A stretch of 30,055 nucleotides of DNA from an uncultured Clostridia bacterium. GTDB lineage: Bacteria; Bacillota; Clostridia; Oscillospirales; Acutalibacteraceae. The stretch spans positions 1 to 30,055 of the forward strand of contig CALFPM010000176.1 in assembly GCA_937919155.1 (NCBI GenBank). Reading direction: 5' to 3'. The first letter of the stretch is position 1. Each line of letters opens with the position of its first letter. The position numbers and the translations under genes were made by a program. This document shows positions 22,077 to 29,153 of this stretch, piece after piece. Below the pieces are notes generated by a model, which was not told where the DNA came from, searched no databases, and was given only the letters and a program-made list of their open reading frames with translations.

Positions 22077-22106
22077 ATTTTACCATAAAAAAATATACAA
22101 TGTCTA
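22077..22106 (-). promoter_or_regulatory. Possible promoter of the radical SAM gene
   Basis: Minus strand TAGACA (22101-22106), 18 bases, TAAAAT (22077-22082), about 60 bases before the start codon. The region is A+T-rich, so confidence is limited. Confidence 0.4.
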
Positions 22107-22206
22107 TGTTTTTTCTAAAATAGAACAATATTGCGTTTTGTTGTGCATTTTTGGAATCAATCTTTATGCAAGTTTGAAATAATTTAAAAAAATTTCAAAA
22201 AAGGTA

Positions 22207-22235
22207 TTGACAAAGCGAAAAACTCAGGCTATAAT
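22207..22235 (+). promoter_or_regulatory. Perfect consensus promoter of the perR-rubrerythrin operon
   Basis: TTGACA (22207-22212), exactly 17 bases, TATAAT (22230-22235). The predicted start at about 22242 lies inside the downstream inverted repeat. Confidence 0.88.
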
Positions 22236-22237
22236 AA

Positions 22238-22264
22238 CGCTAACAATAACGATTATCGTTAGCG
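22238..22264. promoter_or_regulatory. Candidate PerR/Fur-type operator
   Basis: A 27-bp inverted repeat: left arm CGCTAACAATAAC, one central G, right arm ATTATCGTTAGCG, with 11 of 13 positions paired. It begins two bases after the -10 and covers the transcription start, as an autorepressor site would. It contains ATAAC/ATTATCGTT blocks like Fur boxes, but extends to GCTAAC/GTTAGC ends not seen in the B. subtilis PerR consensus. Confidence 0.75.
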
Positions 22265-22279
22265 AAAGGAGGCGTACAG

Positions 22280-22669
22280 ATGACGGTCCAGAGGCACAGC
22301 AAGCAGCGGGACGCTATTCTTGAAAATCTGTGTTCGCGCTACGATCATCCCACAGCAGAAGATCTTTACTTCTCGCTCAAGCCCAAGATACCCGCCCTCA
22401 GCCTTGCAACGGTTTACAGAAACCTTGCTCAGCTTGAAGAAGACGGAAAAATAATCAGAATTGAATCAGGAACAACCAAAAGGTATGACGGCAATGTCAA
22501 TCTTCACTATCACCTCACCTGCCTCAACTGCAGCGGCGTTTTTGATGTGTTTCTCGACAACGACTGCGGACTTTCACAGAAAGCCTCAGAGGCTTTTGAC
22601 GGAAAAATAATTTCTCATTCGGTTTTATTCACAGGCTATTGTTCCACCTGTTCAAAGCAGGTCGGATAA
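22280..22669 (+). CDS. perR: Fur-family regulator, PerR-like peroxide sensor
   Basis: This 129-residue Fur-fold repressor has winged-helix recognition residues SLATVYRNLAQLEEDGKI (41-58). Structural zinc ligands C81, C84 and C121, C124 form two CxxC pairs. Regulatory-metal candidates H23, D70, H76 and H78 align by eye with B. subtilis PerR H37, D85, H91 and H93. In PerR, iron-catalysed oxidation of two of these histidines releases DNA on peroxide stress. The next gene is a reverse rubrerythrin, a known PerR target in Clostridium acetobutylicum, which supports PerR over Fur or Zur. AAAGGAGG lies 8 bases before ATG 22280. An inverted repeat in the promoter suggests autoregulation. Confidence 0.85.
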   Translation: MTVQRHSKQRDAILENLCSRYDHPTAEDLYFSLKPKIPALSLATVYRNLAQLEEDGKIIRIESGTTKRYDGNVNLHYHLTCLNCSGVFDVFLDNDCGLSQKASEAFDGKIISHSVLFTGYCSTCSKQVG

Positions 22670-22716
22670 GCATAAATAAAGAAAAATTAAATTTAAATTT
22701 TTGGAGGAAAAATGTT

Positions 22717-23262
22717 ATGAAAAAGTTTGTATGTTCAGTATGCGGTTATGTTCACGAAGGTGACTCAGCTCCCGAATTCTGCCCCCAGTGCAAGGTTCCT
22801 GCAGAGAAGTTCAATGAGCAGAAGTCAGGCGAAATGTCATGGGCAGCAGAGCATGTAGTAGGCGTTGCAAAGGGTGTAAGCCAGGAAATCATTGACGGTC
22901 TCAGAGCTAACTTCGAAGGCGAATGCTCAGAAGTAGGTATGTACCTTGCAATGGCAAGAGTTGCTCACCGCGAAGGCTACCCCGAAATCGGTCTTTACTG
23001 GGAAAAGGCTGCATATGAAGAAGCAGAGCACGCAGCAAAGTTTGCAGAGCTTCTCGGCGAAGTTATTACAGATAGCACAAAGAAGAACCTCGAAATGAGA
23101 GTTGACGCTGAAAACGGCGCAACAGCAGGCAAGTTTGAACTTGCAAAGATGGCTAAGGAGCAGGGGCTCGATGCTATCCACGACACAGTTCACGAAATGG
23201 CACGCGATGAAGCAAGACACGGCAAGGCATTCCAGGGTCTTCTTGAGAGATATTTCGGTTAA
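22717..23262 (+). CDS. rbr: Reverse rubrerythrin (rubredoxin domain first)
   Basis: This 181-residue protein starts with a rubredoxin domain (C6, C9, C22, C25) followed by a four-helix di-iron domain; classical rubrerythrin has the opposite order. Di-iron ligands are visible in E-x-x-H pairs E102/H105 and E165/H168, plus E69/E72 near the first helix and E132. Reverse rubrerythrins reduce hydrogen peroxide, and in Clostridium also oxygen, with electrons from NAD(P)H via rubredoxin reductase. GGAGG is 10 bases before ATG 22717; an earlier ATG at 22712 gives only a two-codon frame. It is 47 bases after perR with no terminator between, so it is cotranscribed. Codon choice is more uniform (gaa, gca, aag) than in neighbours, suggesting high expression. 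Confidence 0.93.
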   Translation: MKKFVCSVCGYVHEGDSAPEFCPQCKVPAEKFNEQKSGEMSWAAEHVVGVAKGVSQEIIDGLRANFEGECSEVGMYLAMARVAHREGYPEIGLYWEKAAYEEAEHAAKFAELLGEVITDSTKKNLEMRVDAENGATAGKFELAKMAKEQGLDAIHDTVHEMARDEARHGKAFQGLLERYFG

Positions 23263-23284
23263 TTCCCCTACCCTATAAAAAATT

Positions 23285-23312
23285 AAGAGTGGCTGCAAAG
23301 CCACTCTTTTTG
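23285..23312 (+). terminator. Terminator of the perR-rbr operon
   Basis: AAGAGTGGCT (23285-23294) pairs with AGCCACTCTT (23299-23308) around GCAA, followed by TTTG. Confidence 0.88.
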
Positions 23313-23341
23313 TTTTGAATAACAACCCAAGAGATAAACAA

Positions 23342-23361
23342 CGCGGAGCTAACGCCCCGCG
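23342..23361 (-). terminator. Hairpin after the OB-fold lipoprotein gene
   Basis: On the minus strand an 8-bp stem with one G-U pair (arms 23354-23361 and 23342-23349, loop of 4) is followed by TTGTTT. The T-run is weak. An 18-bp perfect palindrome (23368-23385) spans the stop codon just before it. Confidence 0.55.
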
Positions 23362-23379
23362 CTGATTGAATAATAATTA

Positions 23380-24024
23380 TTATTCGATTATCTCTGCCTC
23401 GTAGTATTTAAAGCCGTTACCATCATTAATTGCTTTAACCAAAAACTTTGCTTCCTTACCTTTTTCAAGTGAGCTTACGTCAACACCGTCTGCAAAATAT
23501 ATCAATTTAAGTACATTACTGTCACCAATCTGAATGTTATAGGCAGGTTTGTAGCTGTAATTCTCTCCCTTAAGTATACCTGTAATCTCAACTCTGTCTT
23601 TTACAAGATATGCAACGGGCATCTGATAATGATAAAAATCAAAAGTGGATCCGACTGCACTTTCCGTTGACGATGTAATTTCATCGGTTGTGTTTCCGAC
23701 AACAGTAATCGACTGACCCTGTTCAAGCTTCGCAAGTTCATCGACCGAAAGATAAACATCAACAATATAGTTGCTTCCGTAAAAAGCAGACAGCTCCACA
23801 TGATCTTCTTTTATATTTCTGACATAGCCCGAAACAGAAATTGTTTTGTTGCAATATTTCTGCTTGGCACTGACAATGTTTTCGACAGAATCATTTTGAA
23901 TATCATTTGCACTGAATTCCTCTGCAACAGCAAGCATTTCTTCCTTTGTGGGTACTTTTTCGCCGCAGGAAGCCAAAGCCAGACACATAACTGCAACCAT
24001 AATAAGAGACACGAATTTTTTCAT
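23380..24024 (-). CDS. Lipoprotein with OB-fold-like (tRNA_anti-like) domains
   Basis: This 214-residue lipoprotein has signal peptide MKKFVSLIMVAVMCLALASC, with the lipidated cysteine at C20. After a short helical segment, the pattern KQKYCNKTISVSGYVRNI ... LEQGQSITVVGN resembles the tRNA_anti-like OB-fold family (PF12869). A second weaker copy begins near VEITGILKGENY and ends KGKEAKFLVKAIN. Such proteins occur as exported lipoproteins of unknown function in many bacteria. GGAGGTAAAAACAA precedes ATG 24024. It has a perfect consensus promoter overlapped by a large inverted repeat and is divergent from a small XRE regulator. Confidence 0.7.
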   Translation of the reverse strand: MKKFVSLIMVAVMCLALASCGEKVPTKEEMLAVAEEFSANDIQNDSVENIVSAKQKYCNKTISVSGYVRNIKEDHVELSAFYGSNYIVDVYLSVDELAKLEQGQSITVVGNTTDEITSSTESAVGSTFDFYHYQMPVAYLVKDRVEITGILKGENYSYKPAYNIQIGDSNVLKLIYFADGVDVSSLEKGKEAKFLVKAINDGNGFKYYEAEIIE

Positions 24025-24075
24025 TTGTTTTTACCTCCATAATTTAAAATTTGCCGTTTTCTTTGCTTAAGCGAC

Positions 24076-24104
24076 ATTATAACTCAGTTTTTGACTTGTG
24101 TCAA
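24076..24104 (-). promoter_or_regulatory. Perfect consensus promoter of the OB-fold lipoprotein gene
   Basis: Minus strand TTGACA (24099-24104), exactly 17 bases, TATAAT (24076-24081). The -35 lies inside the left arm of the 33-bp inverted repeat and within a TTGAC-TTGT-GTCAA palindrome (24091-24104). Confidence 0.85.
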
Positions 24105-24127
24105 TAGCGCAATGCGATTGTCACAAG
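24095..24127. promoter_or_regulatory. Candidate operator between the OB-fold lipoprotein and XRE genes
   Basis: A 33-bp inverted repeat: CTTGTGTCAAT (24095-24105) and ATTGTCACAAG (24117-24127), 10 of 11 positions paired, separated by 11 bases that hold a further CGCA-A-TGCG palindrome. The left arm covers the -35 of the lipoprotein promoter and the right arm covers the -35 of the XRE promoter, so one bound protein could control both. Confidence 0.7.
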
Positions 24128-24145
24128 GTTTATTGTTTGTATAAA
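24118..24145 (+). promoter_or_regulatory. Promoter of the second XRE gene
   Basis: TTGTCA (24118-24123), 16 bases, TATAAA (24140-24145). The predicted start is about 33 bases before ATG 24185. Confidence 0.55.
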
Positions 24146-24184
24146 TCACCATAAAATATAGGTAAATAATAATTCAGGGTGATT

Positions 24185-24412
24185 ATGTTGAAACAAGAAT
24201 ACAGAGAGTTTTATGAAAAATTCGGATTAAATGTTGTGTTTTATCGCAAAAGAAAAAAACTGACACAGCTTCAATTGGCTGAGCTTGCAGACATTGACAG
24301 AAGCCACATCAGCGCTATTGAGCTTGGTAAGGTGGGAGTATCTTTTGATGTTATTTTCAAGCTTTGCGAAGTTCTTGAAATAACCCCGAAAGAATTATTT
24401 GATTTCAGATAA
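24185..24412 (+). CDS. Small XRE-family (Cro/CI-type) regulator
   Basis: This 75-residue single-domain protein has helix-turn-helix KLTQLQLAELADIDRSHISAIE (25-46), followed by the GK...SFDVIFKLCEVLEITPKELF pattern of chromosomal XRE proteins. It has no sensor or protease domain. ATG 24185 is preferred to GTG 24179, which overlaps the GGGTG ribosome site. It is divergent from the OB-fold lipoprotein, and the shared inverted repeat is its likely binding site. Its sequence is not close to the XRE at 11353 beyond the fold. Confidence 0.85.
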   Translation: MLKQEYREFYEKFGLNVVFYRKRKKLTQLQLAELADIDRSHISAIELGKVGVSFDVIFKLCEVLEITPKELFDFR

Positions 24413-24432
24413 TTCTGTTATAAGTTTATCAC

Positions 24433-24465
24433 AAGGGAGCGGGCATAAGTCCTGCTCCTTTTTTT
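24433..24465 (+). terminator. Terminator after the second XRE gene
   Basis: GGAGCGGG (24436-24443) pairs with CCTGCTCC (24451-24458) including one G-U pair, extended by A/T pairs and followed by seven T. Confidence 0.88.
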
Positions 24466-24498
24466 GAAACATAAAATTGTTCATTTTGCCAAAAACGA

Positions 24499-24527
24499 TT
24501 GACTATTTATCATTGTTTATATATAAT
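24499..24527 (+). promoter_or_regulatory. Promoter of the lipoprotein-GH2-WYL-DUF3798 operon
   Basis: TTGACT (24499-24504), exactly 17 bases, TATAAT (24522-24527), about 32 bases upstream of the first start codon's expected leader. Confidence 0.78.
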
Positions 24528-24565
24528 ATATGTAATTATAACTATTTCAAAGAGGGTTTCCGAAT

Positions 24566-25123
24566 ATGAAAAAATTTATTGCAGCAATTATCTGCGTTAT
24601 GCTTTTGTTTGGCGGCTGCGCCGCAAAGACAAAGACTCCCGATGTGACAGACGCGAATTATGTTGGCGAAGGTCAGATGACCGTCCTGCGCTATCTTATA
24701 AGCTCCAACGCTTTTATCGTTGAAGAGATTTTCATTGATAACACTCTTGAAGCAGATTCTTCCGACACAATCACAAACGAAAACGGCACCTTTGCTCCCG
24801 TCACATCTGCAAAAGCAAGTTCATACGGCGAACTCAAGGCAATTCTTGAGTCTACATACACAAAAGAAGCCGCTGAAAAAATCCTCAGCGATCACAATAT
24901 TTATGCTGACATTGACGGCAAGCTTTACATTAACACGGCTCACACAAACGCCAAAGCTGATGATTATGATTGGTCGGAACCCGAAATCAATGTTATCAGC
25001 GTTGCAGACGGCACATATGAGCTTGAGGTTGCAATAAAAAAATCCAACGGATTCAAGCACAAGCTTACCGTCAAAGCTGTAACGGTTGACGGAGATATCC
25101 GCCTTGACAACATGTACTATTAA
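24566..25123 (+). CDS. Lipoprotein, possibly IseA-like
   Basis: This 185-residue lipoprotein has signal peptide with lipobox FGGC and C18. The mature part includes YGELKAILESTYTKEAAEKILSD (about 91-113) followed by IYADIDGKLYINTAH. That order, a helical 'FT/YT' segment and then dG-KLY, recalls the IseA (YoeB) family, which inhibits cell-wall DL-endopeptidases in Bacillus, so a cell-wall hydrolase inhibitor is a possibility only. AGAGGG lies about 9 bases before the ATG. It begins a four-gene operon and is 34 bases from the GH2 gene. Confidence 0.6.
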   Translation: MKKFIAAIICVMLLFGGCAAKTKTPDVTDANYVGEGQMTVLRYLISSNAFIVEEIFIDNTLEADSSDTITNENGTFAPVTSAKASSYGELKAILESTYTKEAAEKILSDHNIYADIDGKLYINTAHTNAKADDYDWSEPEINVISVADGTYELEVAIKKSNGFKHKLTVKAVTVDGDIRLDNMYY

Positions 25124-25157
25124 TTTCAATTAACCATATCATCACAGGAGAATTTTT

Positions 25158-26915
25158 ATGAATGAACTGAAAACAAAATGGTTCGAGGGTATCAGCAAGG
25201 AATGTCCCCTGCCCGAATATCCCAGACCCCAGCTTGAAAGAGCTGATTGGATTTGCCTCAACGGCGAATACGACTATGCAATCACTTCGGAAAATGCGGA
25301 AAAGCCGCAAAGCTTTGACGGTAAAATCCTTGTTCCCTTTGCAATTGAATCTGCCGCATCGGGTGTTCAGAAGCATCTTTCGCCCGAAGAACGCCTTTGG
25401 TATCGCAGAACTTTCAAGCTCAACGAAAAATTCAACGGCAAGAGAACAATTCTTCATTTTGATGCAGTTGACTGGCAGTGCAGCGTGTGGGTGAACTCTG
25501 TTCTTATGGGCGAACACACAGGCGGATACAATCCGTTCAGTTTCGATATTACCGATGTTCTCAAGGAAGGTGATAACGAACTTGTTGTGAAAGTTTATGA
25601 CCCAACGGATTCGGGACATCAGCAGCGCGGCAAGCAGGTTCACAAGTCAAAAGGATTCTGGTACACTCCCACATCGGGAATCTGGCAGACAGTCTGGCTT
25701 GAACCCGTTAATTACTGCCACATCGAAAGCATAAAGCTCACTCCCGACATAGATAAAGGCGTTATCGGCGTAAAAGTAAATCACAACTGCGATTGCAGCG
25801 GCAAGCTTTTCGCCAAAATAACAGACGGCGACAAAACTGTTTTTGACGGTGAAATATCCGCAGAGGCAAAAATCCCCGTTCCCGATGCAAAACTCTGGAG
25901 TCCCGAAACCCCCTTCCTCTATGACCTCTACATCACACTTGAATGTGACGGCGAAAAGGACGAAGTGAAGAGCTATTTCGGAATGCGCAAGTATTCAATA
26001 ATGAAAGACAGCAAAGGCTGGCCCCGCCTTGCACTCAACAACAAGCCTTATTTCCAGAAAGGTCTGCTTGATCAGGGTTACTGGCCTGAAAGCCAGCTCA
26101 CTCCGCCCTGCGATGAAGCAATGATTTTTGATATTGCCGAAATGAAAAAACTCGGATTCAATATGCTGAGAAAACACATCAAAGTTGAACCTGCAAGATG
26201 GTATTATCATTGCGACAGACTGGGAATGCTTGTGTGGCAGGATATGGTAAGCGGCGGTCAGTATATCGGAACAATGCTTGCGGGCGCACTGCCTATTTTC
26301 AGCATTCATGTTAAAGATAATATTTACAAAGCTTTCAAACGTGACAAACCCGAATGGCGCGAAGAATTCAAGCAGGAACTCTGGGAAATGATTGATAACC
26401 TTTACAACAGCGTTTCAATCTGCTGTTGGGTGCCTTTCAACGAGGGTTGGGGTCAGTTTGACGCATTGGAAATCGGCAAAAAAATTAAGGAAATTGACCC
26501 CTCAAGATTCGTTGACCACGCAAGCGGCTGGCACGACCAGAAGGGTCCCGATTTCAAGAGCATGCACAGATACACCGTTCCCGTCACCGCACCCACAAGA
26601 TTCACCAGAAGAGGCAGACCGTTTGTGCTCAGCGAATTCGGCGGATACAGCTGGAACATTGAAAATCATGTATGGAACAAAGACCGATCATTCGGATATA
26701 TGATGTTCAAGAACAGTGAAAAGCTTTCAGCCGCATACAGACATCTTCACGAAAAGCAGATTTTCAGATTAATTGAAAAAGGTCTGTGCGCAACGGTTTA
26801 CACTCAGGTGAGTGACGTTGAATTTGAAGTGAACGGAATTTACAGTTACGACAGAAAAGTTCTCAAGATAGACAAGAATGTTCTTATCGATATCAACAGC
26901 AAATTGACCTATTAA
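25158..26915 (+). CDS. Glycoside hydrolase family 2 enzyme
   Basis: This 585-residue enzyme has the GH2 order: jelly-roll sugar-binding domain (about 25-185; LWYRRTF, GGYNPFSFDIT, GIWQTVWLE), immunoglobulin-like domain (about 188-275) and TIM barrel (about 280-585). The acid/base is E429 in VPFNEGWG and the nucleophile E493 in LSEFGGY. GH2 covers beta-galactosidase, beta-glucuronidase, beta-mannosidase and related activities; the short length and ending fit an uncharacterised branch close to beta-glucuronidase/galactosidase forms of gut Clostridia. No signal peptide is present, so it works in the cytoplasm. CAGGAGAA precedes ATG 25158. The WYL regulator 11 bases downstream may respond to its substrate. 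Confidence 0.9.
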   Translation: MNELKTKWFEGISKECPLPEYPRPQLERADWICLNGEYDYAITSENAEKPQSFDGKILVPFAIESAASGVQKHLSPEERLWYRRTFKLNEKFNGKRTILHFDAVDWQCSVWVNSVLMGEHTGGYNPFSFDITDVLKEGDNELVVKVYDPTDSGHQQRGKQVHKSKGFWYTPTSGIWQTVWLEPVNYCHIESIKLTPDIDKGVIGVKVNHNCDCSGKLFAKITDGDKTVFDGEISAEAKIPVPDAKLWSPETPFLYDLYITLECDGEKDEVKSYFGMRKYSIMKDSKGWPRLALNNKPYFQKGLLDQGYWPESQLTPPCDEAMIFDIAEMKKLGFNMLRKHIKVEPARWYYHCDRLGMLVWQDMVSGGQYIGTMLAGALPIFSIHVKDNIYKAFKRDKPEWREEFKQELWEMIDNLYNSVSICCWVPFNEGWGQFDALEIGKKIKEIDPSRFVDHASGWHDQKGPDFKSMHRYTVPVTAPTRFTRRGRPFVLSEFGGYSWNIENHVWNKDRSFGYMMFKNSEKLSAAYRHLHEKQIFRLIEKGLCATVYTQVSDVEFEVNGIYSYDRKVLKIDKNVLIDINSKLTY

Positions 26916-26926
26916 TCAAGGAAGCG

Positions 26927-27916
26927 GTGATTACATTGGCAAAGAACTCCAACGCAAGAACAAGGCTCCTTATTCTCATTGAAATTCTTACAATGTATTC
27001 TGACGAAAACAACATCCTTTCACTTGACGAAATTTGCGAACATCTGCACGATTACGGCTACGAAGTTTCCAAAAGAAATCTTCTGGCGGATATCAAAGCA
27101 GTAAACACCACACCGATCAAAATCATAAGCGTTGCCAAACCTAAAAAAGGATATTACATCGTCAAGAATTTCTCACAAGATGCCATAAGGCTCATTCTGG
27201 AAGCGATTTTTTCATCCGATATTCTTTCCGAGGACGAAACCGAATACATAAAAAAATATCTTCGAAGAAACACCTGTATTCCAACGCTTGACCTGATTCT
27301 CAACACAACGGTAAACCTGAACTCTTATGCGCCGAAAAGAAACACATCTGCGGAAACACTTAATCAATTAAGATACGCAATACGCGACAAAAAAGCCGCA
27401 GTCCTCACCGTTTCCCGTTCAATTCCGGGTGACGCATTCTCCGACTCCCGTAAATTCGAAACGGTTACGGTGAACCCGATTGTTCTTTCGGTTGCGGACG
27501 GCAACGTTGCTTTGATTTTCAGCAGAACCGAAAGTCCGAAAAAACCTGAATTTATCAATCTGCCGAGAATCGAAAAAGTCAATGTACTGAAGCAGGAAGC
27601 AACAGAATTTACGGACGACCTCGTTTCGCCTGCAAGCTATTTTGACGGCAGTCAGTCGGAAGCCAGCTATTATTTCCGGGAATGGCTTATGATTCGTTTC
27701 AGAACGGAACATATCGAATTAATCGAAAACCGTTTCAATCCTCCGATTCAATACAGAAAAGACGAAAAGGAAGGTTACTGCAACGCCAAAGTATACACAA
27801 CTTTTGACGACAAACTGCTCGGTTGGCTTTTTGCTCTCGCCGACAAAGTGGAGATTGTTGCACCGCAAAAAATCAAACAGATGTTTGAAGAAAAAGCAAA
27901 AAACATATTAAACTGA
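26927..27916 (+). CDS. WYL-type (YafY/DeoR-like) transcriptional regulator
   Basis: This 329-residue protein has an N-terminal winged helix-turn-helix (about 10-75; LSLDEICEHLHDYGYEVSKRNLLADIKAV) and a middle domain (about 145-215) with the fold pattern of WYL regulators. The W-Y-L signature itself is missing: the matching stretch reads VNPIVLSVADGNVALIFSR. The C-terminal region (about 245-329) ends in LFALADKVEIVAPQKIKQMFEEK, typical of the WCX extension. WYL proteins sense nucleic-acid or other ligands. The start is GTG 26927 (AAGGA 4 bases upstream) or TTG 26936. It lies inside the GH2 operon, suggesting local control. Confidence 0.75.
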   Translation: MITLAKNSNARTRLLILIEILTMYSDENNILSLDEICEHLHDYGYEVSKRNLLADIKAVNTTPIKIISVAKPKKGYYIVKNFSQDAIRLILEAIFSSDILSEDETEYIKKYLRRNTCIPTLDLILNTTVNLNSYAPKRNTSAETLNQLRYAIRDKKAAVLTVSRSIPGDAFSDSRKFETVTVNPIVLSVADGNVALIFSRTESPKKPEFINLPRIEKVNVLKQEATEFTDDLVSPASYFDGSQSEASYYFREWLMIRFRTEHIELIENRFNPPIQYRKDEKEGYCNAKVYTTFDDKLLGWLFALADKVEIVAPQKIKQMFEEKAKNILN

Positions 27917-27931
27917 AAAAGAGGTTTCATT

Positions 27932-29101
27932 ATGAAAATCACAAAAAGAACTTTCAGAAGAATTCTTGCCGCACTCATAGCCGCCGTCCTGCTCTTCTCA
28001 ATGGCAGGATGCAAAGACAACGCAGCCAAAGGCGATGAAATTGTTATCCCTCAGAAAAAAGTGGCAATTCTTGTTGCTCCCGAAGCACAGTTCCCCGAAG
28101 ACTACAGAGCAGCAAAGGAACTTGCAGAGGAATATCCCGACACAATCATCATAAAAGAATATGACGACAGCCGTATTCTCAAGGGCGGTGACCCCGGCAT
28201 AATCACCTTCTCAAAAGAATTGGCAGCAAATCCCGAAGTCGGTGCTATTGTTTATGCAAGAGCTACCCAGTACACAAGAAATGCAATTTACAAAGCTAAG
28301 GAAATCAATCCAGATATCGTTACCGTCTGCATCGAACCCGAAGATAATATTGAAGAACTTTCAGACCTTTCATCACTTGTTCTTTGCGTTGATTGGGCAA
28401 AAGCGGCAGAAGACATCGTTGCGCAGGCTAAAGCTCAGGGCGCAAAATACTTCCTTTCATTCTTCGTATCACGAACAATGACAAGCAACAAACTTGTAAG
28501 AGATGCCGTTAACGCTCTCAAAACTGCTTGTGAAGCACAGGGTATCAAATTCATCAGCGACAGCAGTGCAGACACCAACAGCGTTCAGATTGCAGGCGCC
28601 CAGAAATACATCGGCGAAGCGATTGCAAGACATTTTATGAATAACGATATGGAAGGCAAAGACATCGCCCTCTTCTCAACAGACAGCGCAGTTCAGTCCA
28701 CACTTTTCGAGCAGGCAAACAAGAATGGTCTCATTTACATCTGCCCCTCATTCCCCACTGCATATAACGGAATCGGCGAATCACTTGAAATCGCCGCACC
28801 CGAAAAGGTTGACGATGTTGAAACCTACATCAAAAATGCAAAAGATGCCGTAAAAGCGGACACAAGCGGCACTGCAAAGCTTTCTATGTACAAAACACCT
28901 CTTGCAGCAATTCTTCTCCGCGCTGCAATTCACAGCGCATTTGACATTCTCAACGGCACAACAACAGCTGAAAACATGGCAGAAAAAGTTACATCAAGAC
29001 TTAACGTTGCCGCAAACAACGACAGTTTCTCTGTTGACGTTTACGATGAAATGAGCAATGTATTCAAAGCATATCAGCCCGGATTTGAAACCCTCAGATA
29101 A
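27932..29101 (+). CDS. DUF3798-family substrate-binding-like lipoprotein
   Basis: This 389-residue lipoprotein has a basic N-terminus (KITKRTFRR), a hydrophobic core and lipobox MAGC with C27. The mature part follows DUF3798 (PF12683), a periplasmic-binding-protein-like fold: KVAILVAPEAQFPEDYRAAKEL, then VGAIVYARATQYTRNAIYKAKE and YFLSFFVSRTMTSNKLVRDA. A C. difficile homologue has a solved structure, but I know of no proven ligand. It usually appears with transport genes, yet no permease or ATPase is next to it here. AAAGAGG precedes ATG 27932. It is the last gene of the operon. Confidence 0.82.
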   Translation: MKITKRTFRRILAALIAAVLLFSMAGCKDNAAKGDEIVIPQKKVAILVAPEAQFPEDYRAAKELAEEYPDTIIIKEYDDSRILKGGDPGIITFSKELAANPEVGAIVYARATQYTRNAIYKAKEINPDIVTVCIEPEDNIEELSDLSSLVLCVDWAKAAEDIVAQAKAQGAKYFLSFFVSRTMTSNKLVRDAVNALKTACEAQGIKFISDSSADTNSVQIAGAQKYIGEAIARHFMNNDMEGKDIALFSTDSAVQSTLFEQANKNGLIYICPSFPTAYNGIGESLEIAAPEKVDDVETYIKNAKDAVKADTSGTAKLSMYKTPLAAILLRAAIHSAFDILNGTTTAENMAEKVTSRLNVAANNDSFSVDVYDEMSNVFKAYQPGFETLR

Positions 29102-29112
29102 AACAAAACAGC

Positions 29113-29145
29113 AAAGCCCCGACCGATGGTCGGGGCTTTATTTAT
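29113..29145 (+). terminator. Bidirectional terminator after the DUF3798 gene
   Basis: AAAGCCCCGACC (29113-29124) pairs with GGTCGGGGCTTT (29128-29139) around loop GAT, followed by ATTTATT. It also serves the convergent acyl-CoA synthetase gene. Confidence 0.9.
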
Positions 29146-29153
29146 TCATTGAT

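Noticed and set aside
22013..22206. Small peptide gene (RiPP precursor) upstream of the radical SAM gene
   Set aside because: The only short frames lack a ribosome site and a plausible leader or core pattern; the region is A+T-rich promoter DNA.
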